A DNA stretch of 64,000 nt from Halarchaeum grantii (GCF_014647455.2 NZ_BMPF01000001.1:806001-870000); one strand, 5' to 3'. Positions 31,438 through 39,974 are shown, counted from the first letter of the stretch. Program-made: numbers and translations. Notes: a model not told the origin generated them from the sequence alone.

Positions 31438-33453
31438 TCAGTCGCGGCGGAGCGCGAGGAGCGCGGCGCCGACGAGCGCGAGGACGGCGAGCGCGACGCC
31501 GAAGCCGGGCGAGCCACCGGAGGTGGTCTCACCCATCGACGTGCTCGTGGCCGTCGTGGTGGTCGCGTCGGTCGTCGTGCTCGCGCCCGCGACGCTCAGG
31601 CTCGCGGTGTCGAGGACGGCCGCGCCGTTCGCGGTGTAGGGGCCGTCATTTGCGCCCTCGCTCGACGCGAACTCGTACGCCATGTTCGCGTTCGTGTCGC
31701 GGTGGGCCATCGCGACGAGCGTCCCGTCGCCCTCGTAGGGCGCGTCGAGCGAGACGGTGACGTTCTCGTGGGTGCCCGGCGCGAGGTAGGCGGAGGTGCC
31801 GCGGATCGACTCGAAGACCGCTCCCTCCGTGACCGAGGCGTCGTGAATCGTCACGAACCCGCCGTCGGCGAGCGTCACGGAGTCGACCGTGACGTTCGCG
31901 CCGTCGCCGGACTGGGCGCCGATGGCGACGTGGGCGTTCACGTCGGTCTGTGCGGCGGCGACGACGGCGCTCCCGTTCGCGGTGTAGGGTCCGTCGTTCG
32001 CGCCCTCGCTCGACACGAACTCGTACGCCGTGTTGTCGTTCGATTCCGTGTGCGCCATCGCGGTGAGGAGGCGCGTCGAGCGGACGTGCTCGTCGAGGGT
32101 CACCGTGACGTTGCGGTGGACGCCCGCGTCGAGGTACTCGGTGGTGCCGAGGACGCTCCCGAACGCGTCGCCGGCGTAGAGCGACGGCCCGTGAACGGTC
32201 ACGTAGCCGCCCTCGGAGAGGTCGACGACGGGGACGGTGACGGTGGCCCCGTCGGCGGCGGTCGGGCCGTAGGTGATGGCGGCGGAGACGGTCACCGCAC
32301 CGGTGTCGACGACGGCGGAGCCGTCAGCCGTGTACGGACCGTCCGTCTCGCCGTCCGAGGCCGAGAAGTCGTACGCCATGTCGTCGTCCGTGTCGCGGTG
32401 CGCCATCGGGACGAGCGTCGTGTCGTTCTCCACGGGCGCGTCGAGCGTCACGGAGACGTTCCGGTGGAGGCCGGGCGCGAGATAGGCGGAGGTGCCGCGG
32501 ATCGACTCGAAGACCGCCCCCTCCGTGACAGAGGCGTCGTGCACCGTCACGAACCCGCCGTTGGGGAGGTAGGCCGAATCCACGCTGACGTGGTGGCCGC
32601 CGGTCGCGCCGCCGCCGTAGGCGACCATCGCGGACTGCCCGACGGTGACGGACGCGGTGTCGACGACGGCGGAGCCGTCAGCCGTGTACGGACCGTCCGT
32701 CTCGCCGTCCGAGGCCGGGAAGTCGTACGCCATGTCGTCGTTCGTGTCGCGGTGCGCCATCGGGACGAGCGTCGCGTTCTGCGTGACGTTCGCGTCGAGG
32801 TCGATGCGGACGTCGCGGTGGACGCCGGCGTCGAGGTAGGCGGAGGTGCCGCGGATCGACTCGAAGACCGCCCCCTCCGTGACAGAGGCGTCGTGCACCG
32901 TCACGAACCCGCCCTGCGCGAGTTCGACGCGGTCGACGACGACGCTCGACCCGTCGGTCGGCTGGTCGCTCATCGAGACAGAGGCCGAGACGTCGACGCT
33001 CGCGGTGTCGACGACGGCGCTCCCGCCGGCGGTGTAGGGTCCGTCCGTCTCGCCGTTCGAGGCGACGAACGTGTACGCGCGGTCACCGTCCGAGTCCGCG
33101 TGAGGCATCGCGACGAGCGTCCGGGTCCCGAGTTCGCTCAGGGGCTCGTCGAGGCGGACCTCGACCGACTCGTGGGTGCCCGCCGCGAGGTACTGCGACG
33201 TACCGACGACGCTCCCGAGGACGTTCCCCTCGGTGACGGAGGCGTCGTGGATGGCGACGAAGCCGCCGTCCGGGAGCGTCACCGAGTCGACCGTGACGAC
33301 CGTCCCGCCGCTACTCTGGTTCGAGAACGACACCGCGGGCGCGTGCATGTCCGCGGGTTCGTCCGGGGCTGTGCTCGCTGCGGCCGCGCCCGCCGGCACC
33401 GCGCCGACGAGCACCACCGCGACGACCAGTACGGATGCGAGTTGTCGTCGCAT
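31438..33453 (-). CDS. Surface protein with five DUF7282-type repeats and PGF-CTERM anchor
   Basis: A 671-residue secreted protein. A Sec signal peptide (about 1-26) is followed by five tandem domains of about 115-120 residues; each has a core such as GGFVTVHDASVTEG, GTSAYL and AMAHRDT. Repeats 2, 3 and 5 are nearly identical over stretches, so the DNA contains long direct repeats. A Thr/Ser-rich stalk (about 630-648) precedes GSPGFGVALAVLALVGAALLALRRD-like PGF-CTERM, so archaeosortase A would lipid-anchor it. The repeats resemble DUF7282 domains. Likely a cell-surface or adhesin-like protein; function unproven. Confidence 0.85.
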   Translation of the reverse strand: MRRQLASVLVVAVVLVGAVPAGAAAASTAPDEPADMHAPAVSFSNQSSGGTVVTVDSVTLPDGGFVAIHDASVTEGNVLGSVVGTSQYLAAGTHESVEVRLDEPLSELGTRTLVAMPHADSDGDRAYTFVASNGETDGPYTAGGSAVVDTASVDVSASVSMSDQPTDGSSVVVDRVELAQGGFVTVHDASVTEGAVFESIRGTSAYLDAGVHRDVRIDLDANVTQNATLVPMAHRDTNDDMAYDFPASDGETDGPYTADGSAVVDTASVTVGQSAMVAYGGGATGGHHVSVDSAYLPNGGFVTVHDASVTEGAVFESIRGTSAYLAPGLHRNVSVTLDAPVENDTTLVPMAHRDTDDDMAYDFSASDGETDGPYTADGSAVVDTGAVTVSAAITYGPTAADGATVTVPVVDLSEGGYVTVHGPSLYAGDAFGSVLGTTEYLDAGVHRNVTVTLDEHVRSTRLLTAMAHTESNDNTAYEFVSSEGANDGPYTANGSAVVAAAQTDVNAHVAIGAQSGDGANVTVDSVTLADGGFVTIHDASVTEGAVFESIRGTSAYLAPGTHENVTVSLDAPYEGDGTLVAMAHRDTNANMAYEFASSEGANDGPYTANGAAVLDTASLSVAGASTTTDATTTTATSTSMGETTSGGSPGFGVALAVLALVGAALLALRRD

Positions 33454-33627
33454 GGCCCGAACGAGGACGTATCACCTAAAGACTATTTTCCGGACTCTCA
33501 CCCAAATTCGTTCCCACTCGATCCCGGTTTGGTCGTTTTCGTGTATTTCGGCCCGCCTCGTTCGAGTGTTCGCGTCGCCACTCGGTCGCGTCGCCGAGCC
33601 GAACCGAGAGAACGTATCAGGAATCAG

Positions 33628-33933
33628 TTAGTCGAGCGTCGTCCACGCGAGGACGGCGAGGCCGAGCGTCTCGAAGACGGCGAGCGCCATCAGGAAACGC
33701 CAGACGAGCACCGGCACCGCCGTCGAGAACCACCCGGAGAGCATCGGGTCGACGAGGTAGATGTAGAAGTAGACGGCGTTGTGCGCGAGGAGGAAGACGC
33801 AGAAGAGCGCGAGGCCGAGCGTGTGCTTCGAGCGGAACTGGAGGTAGTTGCGCACCCAGACCGCGAGCAGCACCGCTAACAGCACGACGTTCAGTCCCGT
33901 CGCGACCTTCGCGGCGTCGGCCCAGAGGCTCAT
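33628..33933 (-). CDS. Small membrane protein paired with HTH regulator
   Basis: A 101-residue protein with three predicted membrane helices (about 8-28, 34-58 and 70-98). It starts at ATG 33933 (MSLWADAAKV). It lies 55 bases downstream of a winged-helix gene on the same strand; the same type of HTH plus small membrane protein pair recurs in haloarchaea as I recall it. The loop HNAVYFYIYLVDP is aromatic-rich. No enzymatic motif. It may signal membrane state to the HTH protein, which is inference. Confidence 0.72.
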   Translation of the reverse strand: MSLWADAAKVATGLNVVLLAVLLAVWVRNYLQFRSKHTLGLALFCVFLLAHNAVYFYIYLVDPMLSGWFSTAVPVLVWRFLMALAVFETLGLAVLAWTTLD

Positions 33934-33988
33934 CTGTCCCACCGTTCGACGTCGGCGCGTATAGGCACTTTCCCAAATTCCTCCATAC

Positions 33989-34264
33989 TCACTCCACCTT
34001 CTCGAGGACGTCCTCGACGGTCCCCCAGTTGCTCCGCGCACGCTCCGAGGGGAGGTAGACGGCGCCGTAGTCGTCGCCGCTCTTCTGCACCACGTCGTTG
34101 TCCGTGAGAACGTCGAGATGGTGGCGGATCGTCTTGTAGTCGAGGTCTAAGTCCTCGGCGAGTTGGTTGGCGTTCCGCGGCCGCGCGTCGAGGGCGCGCA
34201 GGATGCGGGCGCGGTTCGGCCCGCCGCGCGTCCCGGTGAGCACGTACCACAGAACGGCCTCCAT
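33989..34264 (-). CDS. Winged helix-turn-helix regulator, ArsR-like
   Basis: A 91-residue DNA-binding protein with TRGGPNRARILRALDARPRNANQLAEDLDLDYKTIRHHLDVLTDNDVV, the classic recognition pattern of ArsR-type winged helices (about 12-65). It lacks metal-binding cysteines, so it senses something else. The start is the ATG at 34264 (MEAVLWYVLTG); the longer upstream reading is not supported. Probably cotranscribed with the downstream small membrane protein gene. Confidence 0.85.
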   Translation of the reverse strand: MEAVLWYVLTGTRGGPNRARILRALDARPRNANQLAEDLDLDYKTIRHHLDVLTDNDVVQKSGDDYGAVYLPSERARSNWGTVEDVLEKVE

Positions 34265-34379
34265 CGTCCCCACCGTCACCCCGGGCGTACGTAAGGCCAT
34301 CGCCACCCGCTGTACCGACGCCGAAGAACGGCGGCTCGTCGCTCGCTCGCGGTTTCACCGCTCGCTCGTTCGACCGAGC

Positions 34380-35873
34380 CTACGGCTCGGTCTGCGGCCC
34401 CTCCAGGCGCTCCTCGCGGAGGTCGACGAGCGCGACACGCGGCGGCACGTAATCGAGGGCGTCCCCCGGCCAGCTGTCGTGGGCGAGCGTGAACTCGACG
34501 TCCGGGTGTTCGCCGGCGAGGCGCGCGACGGCCTTCGCGGCGGCCTCGTAGCCCTCGCGGTCCATGTTCTCCGGGATTTCGGCCGTCAGCGGATACGTCT
34601 CTGAGAGCTCGCGGGGGTAGGGGCCGAACGGCGGCTTCACGTGCCAGCAGTCGTCGTAGTCGCGGTGGCGCGGGCCCTCCGTCAGGAGGACGTGGCCCTC
34701 CGGGGAGAGTCGGTCGAGGCGCTCGCGGTGGCGGATGACCTCGGGGCGGCGCGCGGACTCGGCGGAGGTGTAGAAGAAGGTGTCCTTGCTCGCGGGGTCG
34801 CTCGCCTCGTACTGGCGGGCGTGGTCGAGGAACGCCCGGTAGCCGTCGAGCGTGCGGGGGTGGGCGTGCGAGCGCGCCTCCACGAGCTCCATGAGGTCGC
34901 CGTCGCGGACCGCCTGCTTCACGCGGCGGAGCTCCGTGAAGGAGACGTGGAGGTTGTGCTCGGCGAGCAGTTCCTCGCGCGCCGCGTCCGGCATCCGGCG
35001 CACCTCCTCGGGCGTGTGCTCGACGCAGACCGGACACGAGCACGGGAAGTGCTCGAGGTCCGGGAGGTGCTCGGTGCCGTGGACGGTGAGGTAGCGGTCG
35101 TCGCGCGCGTAGATGGCGTACGCCGCCGAGTCGAAGAGGTCGCAGCCGAGCGCGACCGCGAGCGCGAACATCATCGGGTGGCCGGCGCCGAAGAGGTGGA
35201 CGGGCGCGTCCCGCCCCAACCCGCGTTTCGCGCCCGCGACGGCGCGCGCCATGTCGTCGTAGCGGTACTGGTTCATCATCGGCACCACCGCGCCGACCGG
35301 GAAGACGTCGAGGTCCGTCCCGTAGGCGTGCTCGCCGGCGTCCTCGCGGAGGTCCGGGTAGGTCGAGCCCTGCACGGGCGCGTTCACGAGCATCTCGCCG
35401 ACGTCCACGGTCTCCGCGAGTTCGAGGCGCTCCTGCGTGGTTCGGAGCTCCTCCGCGGCCCGCTCGCGCGGAACGTCCGGCGGCGTCGGGATGTCCACTG
35501 GCGTCCCGACGTCGCTCCCGATGTCGTGCTGGAAGCGGAGGATCTCCTCCGTGTCGGTCTCGATTTCGCCGTACTCGGCGAGCTGGAAGGAGCCCGAGTC
35601 GGTCATGATGGCGCCGTCGAAGCCCAGCAGGTCGTGGAGGCCCTCCTCGCGTGCGCGCTCGGCGAGGTCCTCGTCCTGCTTGATGATGTAGGAGTTCGTG
35701 ATGAGCATCTGCGCGCCGAACTCGGAGAAGCGCGACGGGTCGACCGTGATGAGGTTCGGGTTGACGACGGGGAGGAGCGCGGGCGTCTCCACCGTCACGT
35801 CCGCACGCGGGACGCGCAGGTCGCCGATGCGCCCGCCGGCGTCCTGCGCACGGATCTCGAAGACGTCTCTCAT
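34380..35873 (-). CDS. tgtA: tRNA-guanine(15) transglycosylase
   Basis: A 497-residue enzyme that swaps guanine 15 of tRNA for preQ0, the first committed archaeosine step. The catalytic aspartates are D92 in TDSGSFQL and D248 in [10 protein letters not shown]; zinc ligands C278, C280 and C283 lie in CSCPVC with a nearby His in EHNLH. The C-terminal part has no obvious full PUA domain, unlike some archaeal TgtA. It belongs functionally with arcS and RaSEA on the same strand. The start ATG at 35873 gives the family N-terminus [17 protein letters not shown]. Confidence 0.96.
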   Translation of the reverse strand: MRDVFEIRAQDAGGRIGDLRVPRADVTVETPALLPVVNPNLITVDPSRFSEFGAQMLITNSYIIKQDEDLAERAREEGLHDLLGFDGAIMTDSGSFQLAEYGEIETDTEEILRFQHDIGSDVGTPVDIPTPPDVPRERAAEELRTTQERLELAETVDVGEMLVNAPVQGSTYPDLREDAGEHAYGTDLDVFPVGAVVPMMNQYRYDDMARAVAGAKRGLGRDAPVHLFGAGHPMMFALAVALGCDLFDSAAYAIYARDDRYLTVHGTEHLPDLEHFPCSCPVCVEHTPEEVRRMPDAAREELLAEHNLHVSFTELRRVKQAVRDGDLMELVEARSHAHPRTLDGYRAFLDHARQYEASDPASKDTFFYTSAESARRPEVIRHRERLDRLSPEGHVLLTEGPRHRDYDDCWHVKPPFGPYPRELSETYPLTAEIPENMDREGYEAAAKAVARLAGEHPDVEFTLAHDSWPGDALDYVPPRVALVDLREERLEGPQTEP

Positions 35874-35918
35874 TGCTCGCGTTTCGCGCGGCGAACGACT
35901 AAGGGTTGTGTTGTCCGC

Positions 35919-36518
35919 CTACGCGCGGAACTCGGCCTCCGGGCCGAACGTCTCGTAGTAGAGGAGCGCGAGCGCCGCCCGGCCGTCCCGGAGGTCGTCG
36001 CGTCTGAGCGCCCCGCGCAGGGCGTCGCGCGTCGTCTCCTCGACGCGGATGCTCTCGTTGAAGTCGAGTTCCTGCTCGCCCGAGGGCGTACAGCCGTACG
36101 CGACGAAGTAGTGGTGGCGGGCGTTCGCGACGCCGTTCGTGGGCTCGAAGGACGCGAGCTTCTCCACGCGCTCGGCCTCGTAGCCCGTCTCCTCGGTGAG
36201 TTCGCGGTGCGCCGCGTCCGCGAGGTCCGCGTCCGCGTCCTCGACGCCGCCCGCCGGGAGGCCGCGGTTCACGCGCTTGACGGCCTGTCGCCACTCCTCG
36301 ATGACGACGACGTCGCCCTGCGGCGTGAGCGGCAGGACCACGACGGAGGGGGCCTCGTCGAGGTAGTCGAAGTCGCTCTCGGTGCCGTCCGGGAGCACGA
36401 CGTCCTCGTGGACGACGTCGAAGCCCGGGCAGTCGTAGGCGACGTCGCTGTCCGTCGTCTCCCACGCGAGCGCGTCGCGCGCGTCGTCGGCGTCCTCGCT
36501 GTCGGCGTCGTCGCTCAT
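35919..36518 (-). CDS. NUDIX hydrolase
   Basis: A 199-residue NUDIX protein of ADP-ribose-pyrophosphatase-like length. The core ends with RELTEETGY, keeping the catalytic REL-x-EE-x-G part, and the preceding GLPAGGVEDADAD holds the GG start, although the first conserved Glu of the box is replaced. An acidic N-terminal tail (about 1-25) precedes it. Substrates could be ADP-ribose or nucleotide sugars. The ATG at 36518 is preferred to an upstream in-frame ATG because the tail is typical; divergent from a small gene. Confidence 0.85.
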   Translation of the reverse strand: MSDDADSEDADDARDALAWETTDSDVAYDCPGFDVVHEDVVLPDGTESDFDYLDEAPSVVVLPLTPQGDVVVIEEWRQAVKRVNRGLPAGGVEDADADLADAAHRELTEETGYEAERVEKLASFEPTNGVANARHHYFVAYGCTPSGEQELDFNESIRVEETTRDALRGALRRDDLRDGRAALALLYYETFGPEAEFRA

Positions 36519-36633
36519 CGAGTGAGCGCTCGGCCCGCGTCCCCCTCGCCGTTTCGGTTCCGCGCGACCGTCCGAGTGCGCACCGGCCGAGAACAGCGGC
36601 ATGGTTTATCAGCATTCCACGACGAGATGGCGT

Positions 36634-36846
36634 ATGACCGACACGCCCATCGAGACCATCCGGACCATGCTCGAATCGCTCCTCGAGGAGACCGACGACC
36701 CGGACGTCCACTACAAGCTCCGGACGTCGCTCCAGCTCCTCACCATCCTCGAAGAGCGCGACGCCGCCGGGCGCGACGCCCTCGAACACACCGACCTCGA
36801 CCCCGAGGTCGCGGAGCGCCTCGAACGCCTCGGCTACATCGACTGA
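36634..36846 (+). CDS. Small conserved haloarchaeal protein
   Basis: A 70-residue acidic, helical protein with no recognised domain. It begins MTDTPIETIRTMLESLLEE and contains a middle segment VHYKLRTSLQLLTILEERD, which would form an amphipathic helix pair. It lies between the divergent NUDIX gene and a convergent two-domain protein of unknown function. The start at ATG 36634 is preferred over an upstream ATG at 36601, which would add an unlikely 11-residue tail. Codon use is as strongly GC-biased as that of its neighbours, which supports a real gene. Confidence 0.65.
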   Translation: MTDTPIETIRTMLESLLEETDDPDVHYKLRTSLQLLTILEERDAAGRDALEHTDLDPEVAERLERLGYID

Positions 36847-36850
36847 GAGC

Positions 36851-37573
36851 TCAGAGCTCGACGCCGTCGAGGGAGTCGCTCAGCTCCGCGATGTCGGCGT
36901 TGAACGCCTCGACGAACCCCCGGAACCCCGGCGCGTACTCGCGGACGTCGCCCGGCGACGGCGGCGCGTACTGCGAGACGAGGTAGACGCCGCCCTCGCC
37001 GCCCGCCCGAACGTAGGACGCCGACGCCGCCTCGCGCTTCAGCTCCCAGCGCGTCCCATCCACCGTCGCCGCGAACGTCCCGTACTCCGTGGGCTCGACG
37101 CGGTGGAGTTCCGCCGCCATCCGGTCCGCGGCGTCCTCGATGCGCGAGACGATACGGTCGCGTTCCGCCGCTACCTCGCCCGTCGACGCCACCGGCGGGA
37201 ACTCCTCGGGCACGCCGTCGAGCACGCCCGCGAGCGACGCCACGTACGCCTCGAACGCCGCGACGAACTCGTCGTAGTGCTCCATCGCCGTCGCCAACTC
37301 GCCCGCGTCCGGGTCCGCCTTCGAGGAGACCACGTAGACGTCGAGGCCCGAGCGCCCCTCGAAGCGCAGGAAGTCCACGTCGCCCGCCTCGTACTTCAGC
37401 GTCCACTCGCCGCCATCGACGCGGAACGTCCGTCGGCCGTAGTCGCCGCCCTTGAGCCGCGCGAGTTCGTAGGCGAGTCGCCCCGCGTGCTCGCGCACCC
37501 GCGCCACGACGGCGTCGCGTTCCGCCGCCGTCGCCTCCGCCGACGGCACGTCCGCGTCCAACCCCTCGGTCAT
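36851..37573 (-). CDS. Duplicated-domain haloarchaeal protein (profilin-fold-like)
   Basis: A 240-residue acidic protein with two homologous halves (about 15-125 and 130-240). Each has an N-terminal helix with AAERDAVVARV or AAERDRIVSRI, then YELARLKGGDYG or AELHRVEPTEYG, a GGEWTLKYEAG or DGTRWELKREA strand, a DVYVVSS or GVYLVSQ strand, and a final helix ending VEAFNAD or VAAFEAY. I associate it with proteins named profilin-fold domain-containing, but cannot verify this. No catalytic residues are evident. Function unknown. Confidence 0.75.
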   Translation of the reverse strand: MTEGLDADVPSAEATAAERDAVVARVREHAGRLAYELARLKGGDYGRRTFRVDGGEWTLKYEAGDVDFLRFEGRSGLDVYVVSSKADPDAGELATAMEHYDEFVAAFEAYVASLAGVLDGVPEEFPPVASTGEVAAERDRIVSRIEDAADRMAAELHRVEPTEYGTFAATVDGTRWELKREAASASYVRAGGEGGVYLVSQYAPPSPGDVREYAPGFRGFVEAFNADIAELSDSLDGVEL

Positions 37574-37610
37574 GGGTCCCCGAGGGTGGCGACGCGGATA
37601 GCGTTCACGC

Positions 37611-38360
37611 TCACAGGCGATAGGCGACGTCCTTCGCGACCGCGTCGACGACGTCGTCGCGGCTCGTCCAGAACCCCGACCACTGCCGGGGCGTGTCCGC
37701 GTACGCCACGAGCGCCGTCCCGCCGCCCTCGGGGCGCCGGAACACGACGAACCACCCCCTTCGGAAGTCGTCGCCGTAGCCCGCGTGCGCCGTCACGTCG
37801 AACCCCACGGGCGGCATCCAGTCCGGCGTCCCGTAGACGTGCACGTCCACGTCCGTCTCCGCGAGCGTCTCGTAGACCGCGCGCGTCCCCGACTCGTCGT
37901 TCATCCGCGAGAGCCGCTGGAACGCCGAGCGCAGTCTGCCCTCGCCCGCCAGCCACGCCTCGCGCTCGATCGCACGCGACACCGCGATCAGGAGGAGTTT
38001 GTCCTTCTCCGTCTCCGGATACCCGCGGACGTCGAAGCGGGTGTCCTCCAAGCCCGCCAGCACCGCCGGTAGCTCCGCGTCCTCCAGCCCCCGCGACCCC
38101 GTGATGAACAGGTCCGAGTTCACCAGCAGGACCGCGTCCATCACCGCCGACAGCGGCGAGGACGCCACGATATCGCCGTCGCGCACCAACAGCACGACAT
38201 CGCGCTCGCCCTCGGGGAGGTCGGCCTCCGACACCGCGACCGGCTGGCCCTCGAAGAGTCCCTCCAGCATCCGCTGGACCGGCATCGGCTGGTCGCGATT
38301 CACCACCACCAGCGACGCCTGCGGCGCGTCCACGTCCTCGATGAACTCCGAGAGCGTCAT
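37611..38360 (-). CDS. DICT sensory domain protein
   Basis: A 249-residue protein beginning MTLSEFIEDVDAPQASLVVVNRDQP with the DICT-domain architecture: an N-terminal alternating alpha/beta sensor-like domain (about 1-115), a helical linker with LLLIAVSRAIEREAW, and a C-terminal VHVYGTPDW and GWFVVFRRPE segment (about 175-245). DICT domains occur with two-component and cyclic nucleotide systems; their ligand is unknown. The ATG at 38360 is supported by a TATA element 29-38 bases upstream. It lies downstream of two pilin genes on the same strand. Confidence 0.8.
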   Translation of the reverse strand: MTLSEFIEDVDAPQASLVVVNRDQPMPVQRMLEGLFEGQPVAVSEADLPEGERDVVLLVRDGDIVASSPLSAVMDAVLLVNSDLFITGSRGLEDAELPAVLAGLEDTRFDVRGYPETEKDKLLLIAVSRAIEREAWLAGEGRLRSAFQRLSRMNDESGTRAVYETLAETDVDVHVYGTPDWMPPVGFDVTAHAGYGDDFRRGWFVVFRRPEGGGTALVAYADTPRQWSGFWTSRDDVVDAVAKDVAYRL

Positions 38361-38388
38361 CCTTCTAGCACATCGGTTCACACGACGG

Positions 38389-38398
38389 GTAAAAAGTG
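38389..38398 (-). promoter_or_regulatory. TATA box of the DICT gene
   Basis: CACTTTTTAC on the minus strand, 29-38 bases before the ATG at 38360. Confidence 0.5.
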
Positions 38399-38462
38399 TT
38401 CGCGGCCGACAGCGCGACGCCCCGGCGCGACCTCGGTTAGCTGTCGCTCTCCAGATGGGCGC

Positions 38463-38475
38463 GAAAGAAAAACCG
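38463..38475 (-). terminator. T-run downstream of the second pilin gene
   Basis: On the minus strand CGGTTTTTCTTTC follows 20 bases after the second pilin stop at 38496. Haloarchaeal transcripts often end at such short T-runs without a strong hairpin. Confidence 0.45.
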
Positions 38476-38495
38476 CGGCGTCGAGTCAGCGAACG

Positions 38496-38993
38496 TTAGC
38501 TCGGCGTCGTCGACGAACTGATGATCGAGGACTGCCCGGAACCGGAGCTCCAGACGACACGGACCGTCTCACCGGTACCGAACGGATTGCCAGCCTCACT
38601 CTGGGCCCTCAGCGTGGCACCGGCGGAAATCTTGTCCGCGGGCCACGTGCTGTTGCTGGCCTTCGTTACATTACTCTGTGCAGGGGAGACGAACGACTGG
38701 TTTTCACCGTAGTAAATGGTGTCGCCGCTGACAGAGACGGTGACCGATTCCGCCTGTATCGGGGAGTTACTCCCCTGACTAGTGATGCTGATCGTCTGGT
38801 TCCCCGAGCTGGAGAAGTTCGCGTATTCGTAGCTGAAGCTGGCCTGCGGTGCGTTGTTCCCGACCTGACTGCCGAGTCCGAGGACGAACGTCCCGATGAC
38901 GGCCGCGAGAATCACCGTGATCGCGACCATCAGGATGACTCCGATCACCGGGGAGACACCACGGTCGTCATCGAGGGGCTGCTTCAGTTCCAT
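38496..38993 (-). CDS. Type IV pilin, PilA family (second of pair)
   Basis: A 165-residue archaeal pilin. The prepilin peptidase site is in [15 protein letters not shown] with the H-domain [19 protein letters not shown] directly after, which is the archaeal type III signal cut by PibD. The rest is a Ser/Asn-rich beta domain with many N-x-S/T glycosylation sites. Its ATG overlaps the stop of the first pilin (TAATG). The first 45 residues are nearly identical in DNA to the first pilin, but the middle diverges. GC content is lower than in neighbouring genes. Confidence 0.9.
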   Translation of the reverse strand: MELKQPLDDDRGVSPVIGVILMVAITVILAAVIGTFVLGLGSQVGNNAPQASFSYEYANFSSSGNQTISITSQGSNSPIQAESVTVSVSGDTIYYGENQSFVSPAQSNVTKASNSTWPADKISAGATLRAQSEAGNPFGTGETVRVVWSSGSGQSSIISSSTTPS

Positions 38994-39421
38994 TAGGCGT
39001 TGTACGTCCACGACGAGATGATCGAGGACTGGCCGGAGTCGGAACTCCAGACGAGGTTCACCTTCTGCCCGTCATTCCAATCGGAGACGGATTCGATGCG
39101 TAACGTGTCGCCCGCCGAGAGCTTGTCACTGAGCGAACCACGGTTCGAGATGTTGACCGAGGATTGGCTCGACGTCACGTTCAAATCCGACGTGGAGATC
39201 GCCGAGCCGCTACTCTGAAGCGTCGCGTTCACCGACGACATATTTCCACTATCCCAGTCGAAGCTGGCCTGCGGTGCGTTGTTCCCGACCTGACTGCCGA
39301 GTCCGAGAACGAACGTCCCGATGACAGCCGCGAGAATCACCGTGATCGCGACCATCAGGATGACTCCGATCACCGGGGAGACGCCACGGTCGTCCGCGTT
39401 GAACAGATTGCTTAGTTTCAT
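38993..39421 (-). CDS. Type IV pilin, PilA family (first of pair)
   Basis: A 142-residue archaeal pilin with the same class III signal, [14 protein letters not shown] and the hydrophobic H-domain, as the second gene, and a conserved C-terminus (GQSSIISS). The middle differs from its twin. PibD would cleave before the H-domain, and the protein would assemble into adhesion or motility pili. It leads a two-gene operon with a TATA box and a palindrome upstream (39453-39474). Confidence 0.9.
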   Translation of the reverse strand: MKLSNLFNADDRGVSPVIGVILMVAITVILAAVIGTFVLGLGSQVGNNAPQASFDWDSGNMSSVNATLQSSGSAISTSDLNVTSSQSSVNISNRGSLSDKLSAGDTLRIESVSDWNDGQKVNLVWSSDSGQSSIISSWTYNA

Positions 39422-39876
39422 GGTTGTGATGCGCCAACCCTGCCACAGAAGCGATATAGGAGTCGTACGACTCCCATCGCGTAGGTCGGGAGGTGGGTGC
39501 CTCCGTCGCTACGCTCCCTTCTGCTGACGGCGGTCGGCGTCTATGTGCTATCTGACTCGGAGATAACTTAAAATGGATGGCCGATTATGGCGTTCGATCC
39601 CGGCGAAACCTTTGTTAGCGCCCGCGATACGGCCTCAACCCACACAATCCGTTTATCTGACACGACACGGCGACCGTCGCGGAACCGGAGCGCGGCGGCG
39701 CCGTCGAGGCGTGGGACGCTCGCCGTCGATGCCGAGCCGGGAGCATCGGGGTCGGCCACGCGCGGACACCGGTCTACGGGCGTTCGCGGCGGCGCTCGAC
39801 GTGGCGGATCGGCGAGCGCGACGGTGAGTGAACGACGAGGAGAAATCGCTGTTCGGTGTTCGGAATGCGGGAAAAG
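39422..39876. other. Gene-free 455-base region between pilin operon and tRNA-Pro
   Basis: I see no credible gene here. It contains the pilin promoter and palindrome (39453-39474), an AT-rich patch near 39560-39600 (CTTAAAATGG), a second TATA-like GTTTATC near 39648 on the plus strand, and a GC-rich stretch. Short ORFs in all frames have arginine-rich compositions typical of non-coding DNA. It could hide a small RNA downstream of 39648. Confidence 0.4.
39453..39474 (-). promoter_or_regulatory. Pilin promoter: TATA box and 16-bp palindrome (putative operator)
   Basis: On the minus strand CCTATATC (39453-39460) lies about 32-39 bases before the first pilin ATG at 39421. Immediately upstream, and touching it, GGAGTCGTACGACTCC (39459-39474) is a perfect 16-bp palindrome covering the BRE position. 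A dimeric repressor bound there would block TFB/TBP. Confidence 0.65.
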
Positions 39877-39949
39877 TGGGCCGGCGCGAATTTGAATCGC
39901 GGTTACGGCCACCCGAAGGCCGAAGGATACCAAGCTACCCCACCGGCCC
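39877..39949 (-). tRNA. tRNA-Pro (anticodon CGG)
   Basis: On the minus strand the acceptor stem is GGGCCGG with CCGGCCC and discriminator A. The anticodon stem is CGGCC/GGCCG with loop TTCGGGT, giving anticodon CGG; the T arm is CGCGATTCAAATTCGCG. The D arm fits, no intron is seen, and CCA is not encoded. A TATA-like CGTTAAAG at 39975-39982 precedes it. Confidence 0.93.
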
Positions 39950-39974
39950 GCACTCGAAATGATGAGGCGATTGC

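Noticed and set aside
31438-33453. Regular DNA repeats considered as a CRISPR array
   Set aside because: The period is about 350 bases, in frame with protein domains, and there are no short repeat-spacer units.
31279-33879. An 866-codon open frame antisense to the surface protein
   Set aside because: Its repeats mirror those of the sense gene; composition is Arg/Val/Gly-rich with no signal or domain.
34641-36986. A 781-codon open frame antisense to tgtA and the NUDIX gene
   Set aside because: Covers two clear genes on the other strand; composition is a GC shadow.
39573-39895. Short plus-strand frames between the pilins and tRNA-Pro
   Set aside because: Arg-rich composition, no ribosome site or family pattern, and one runs into the tRNA.
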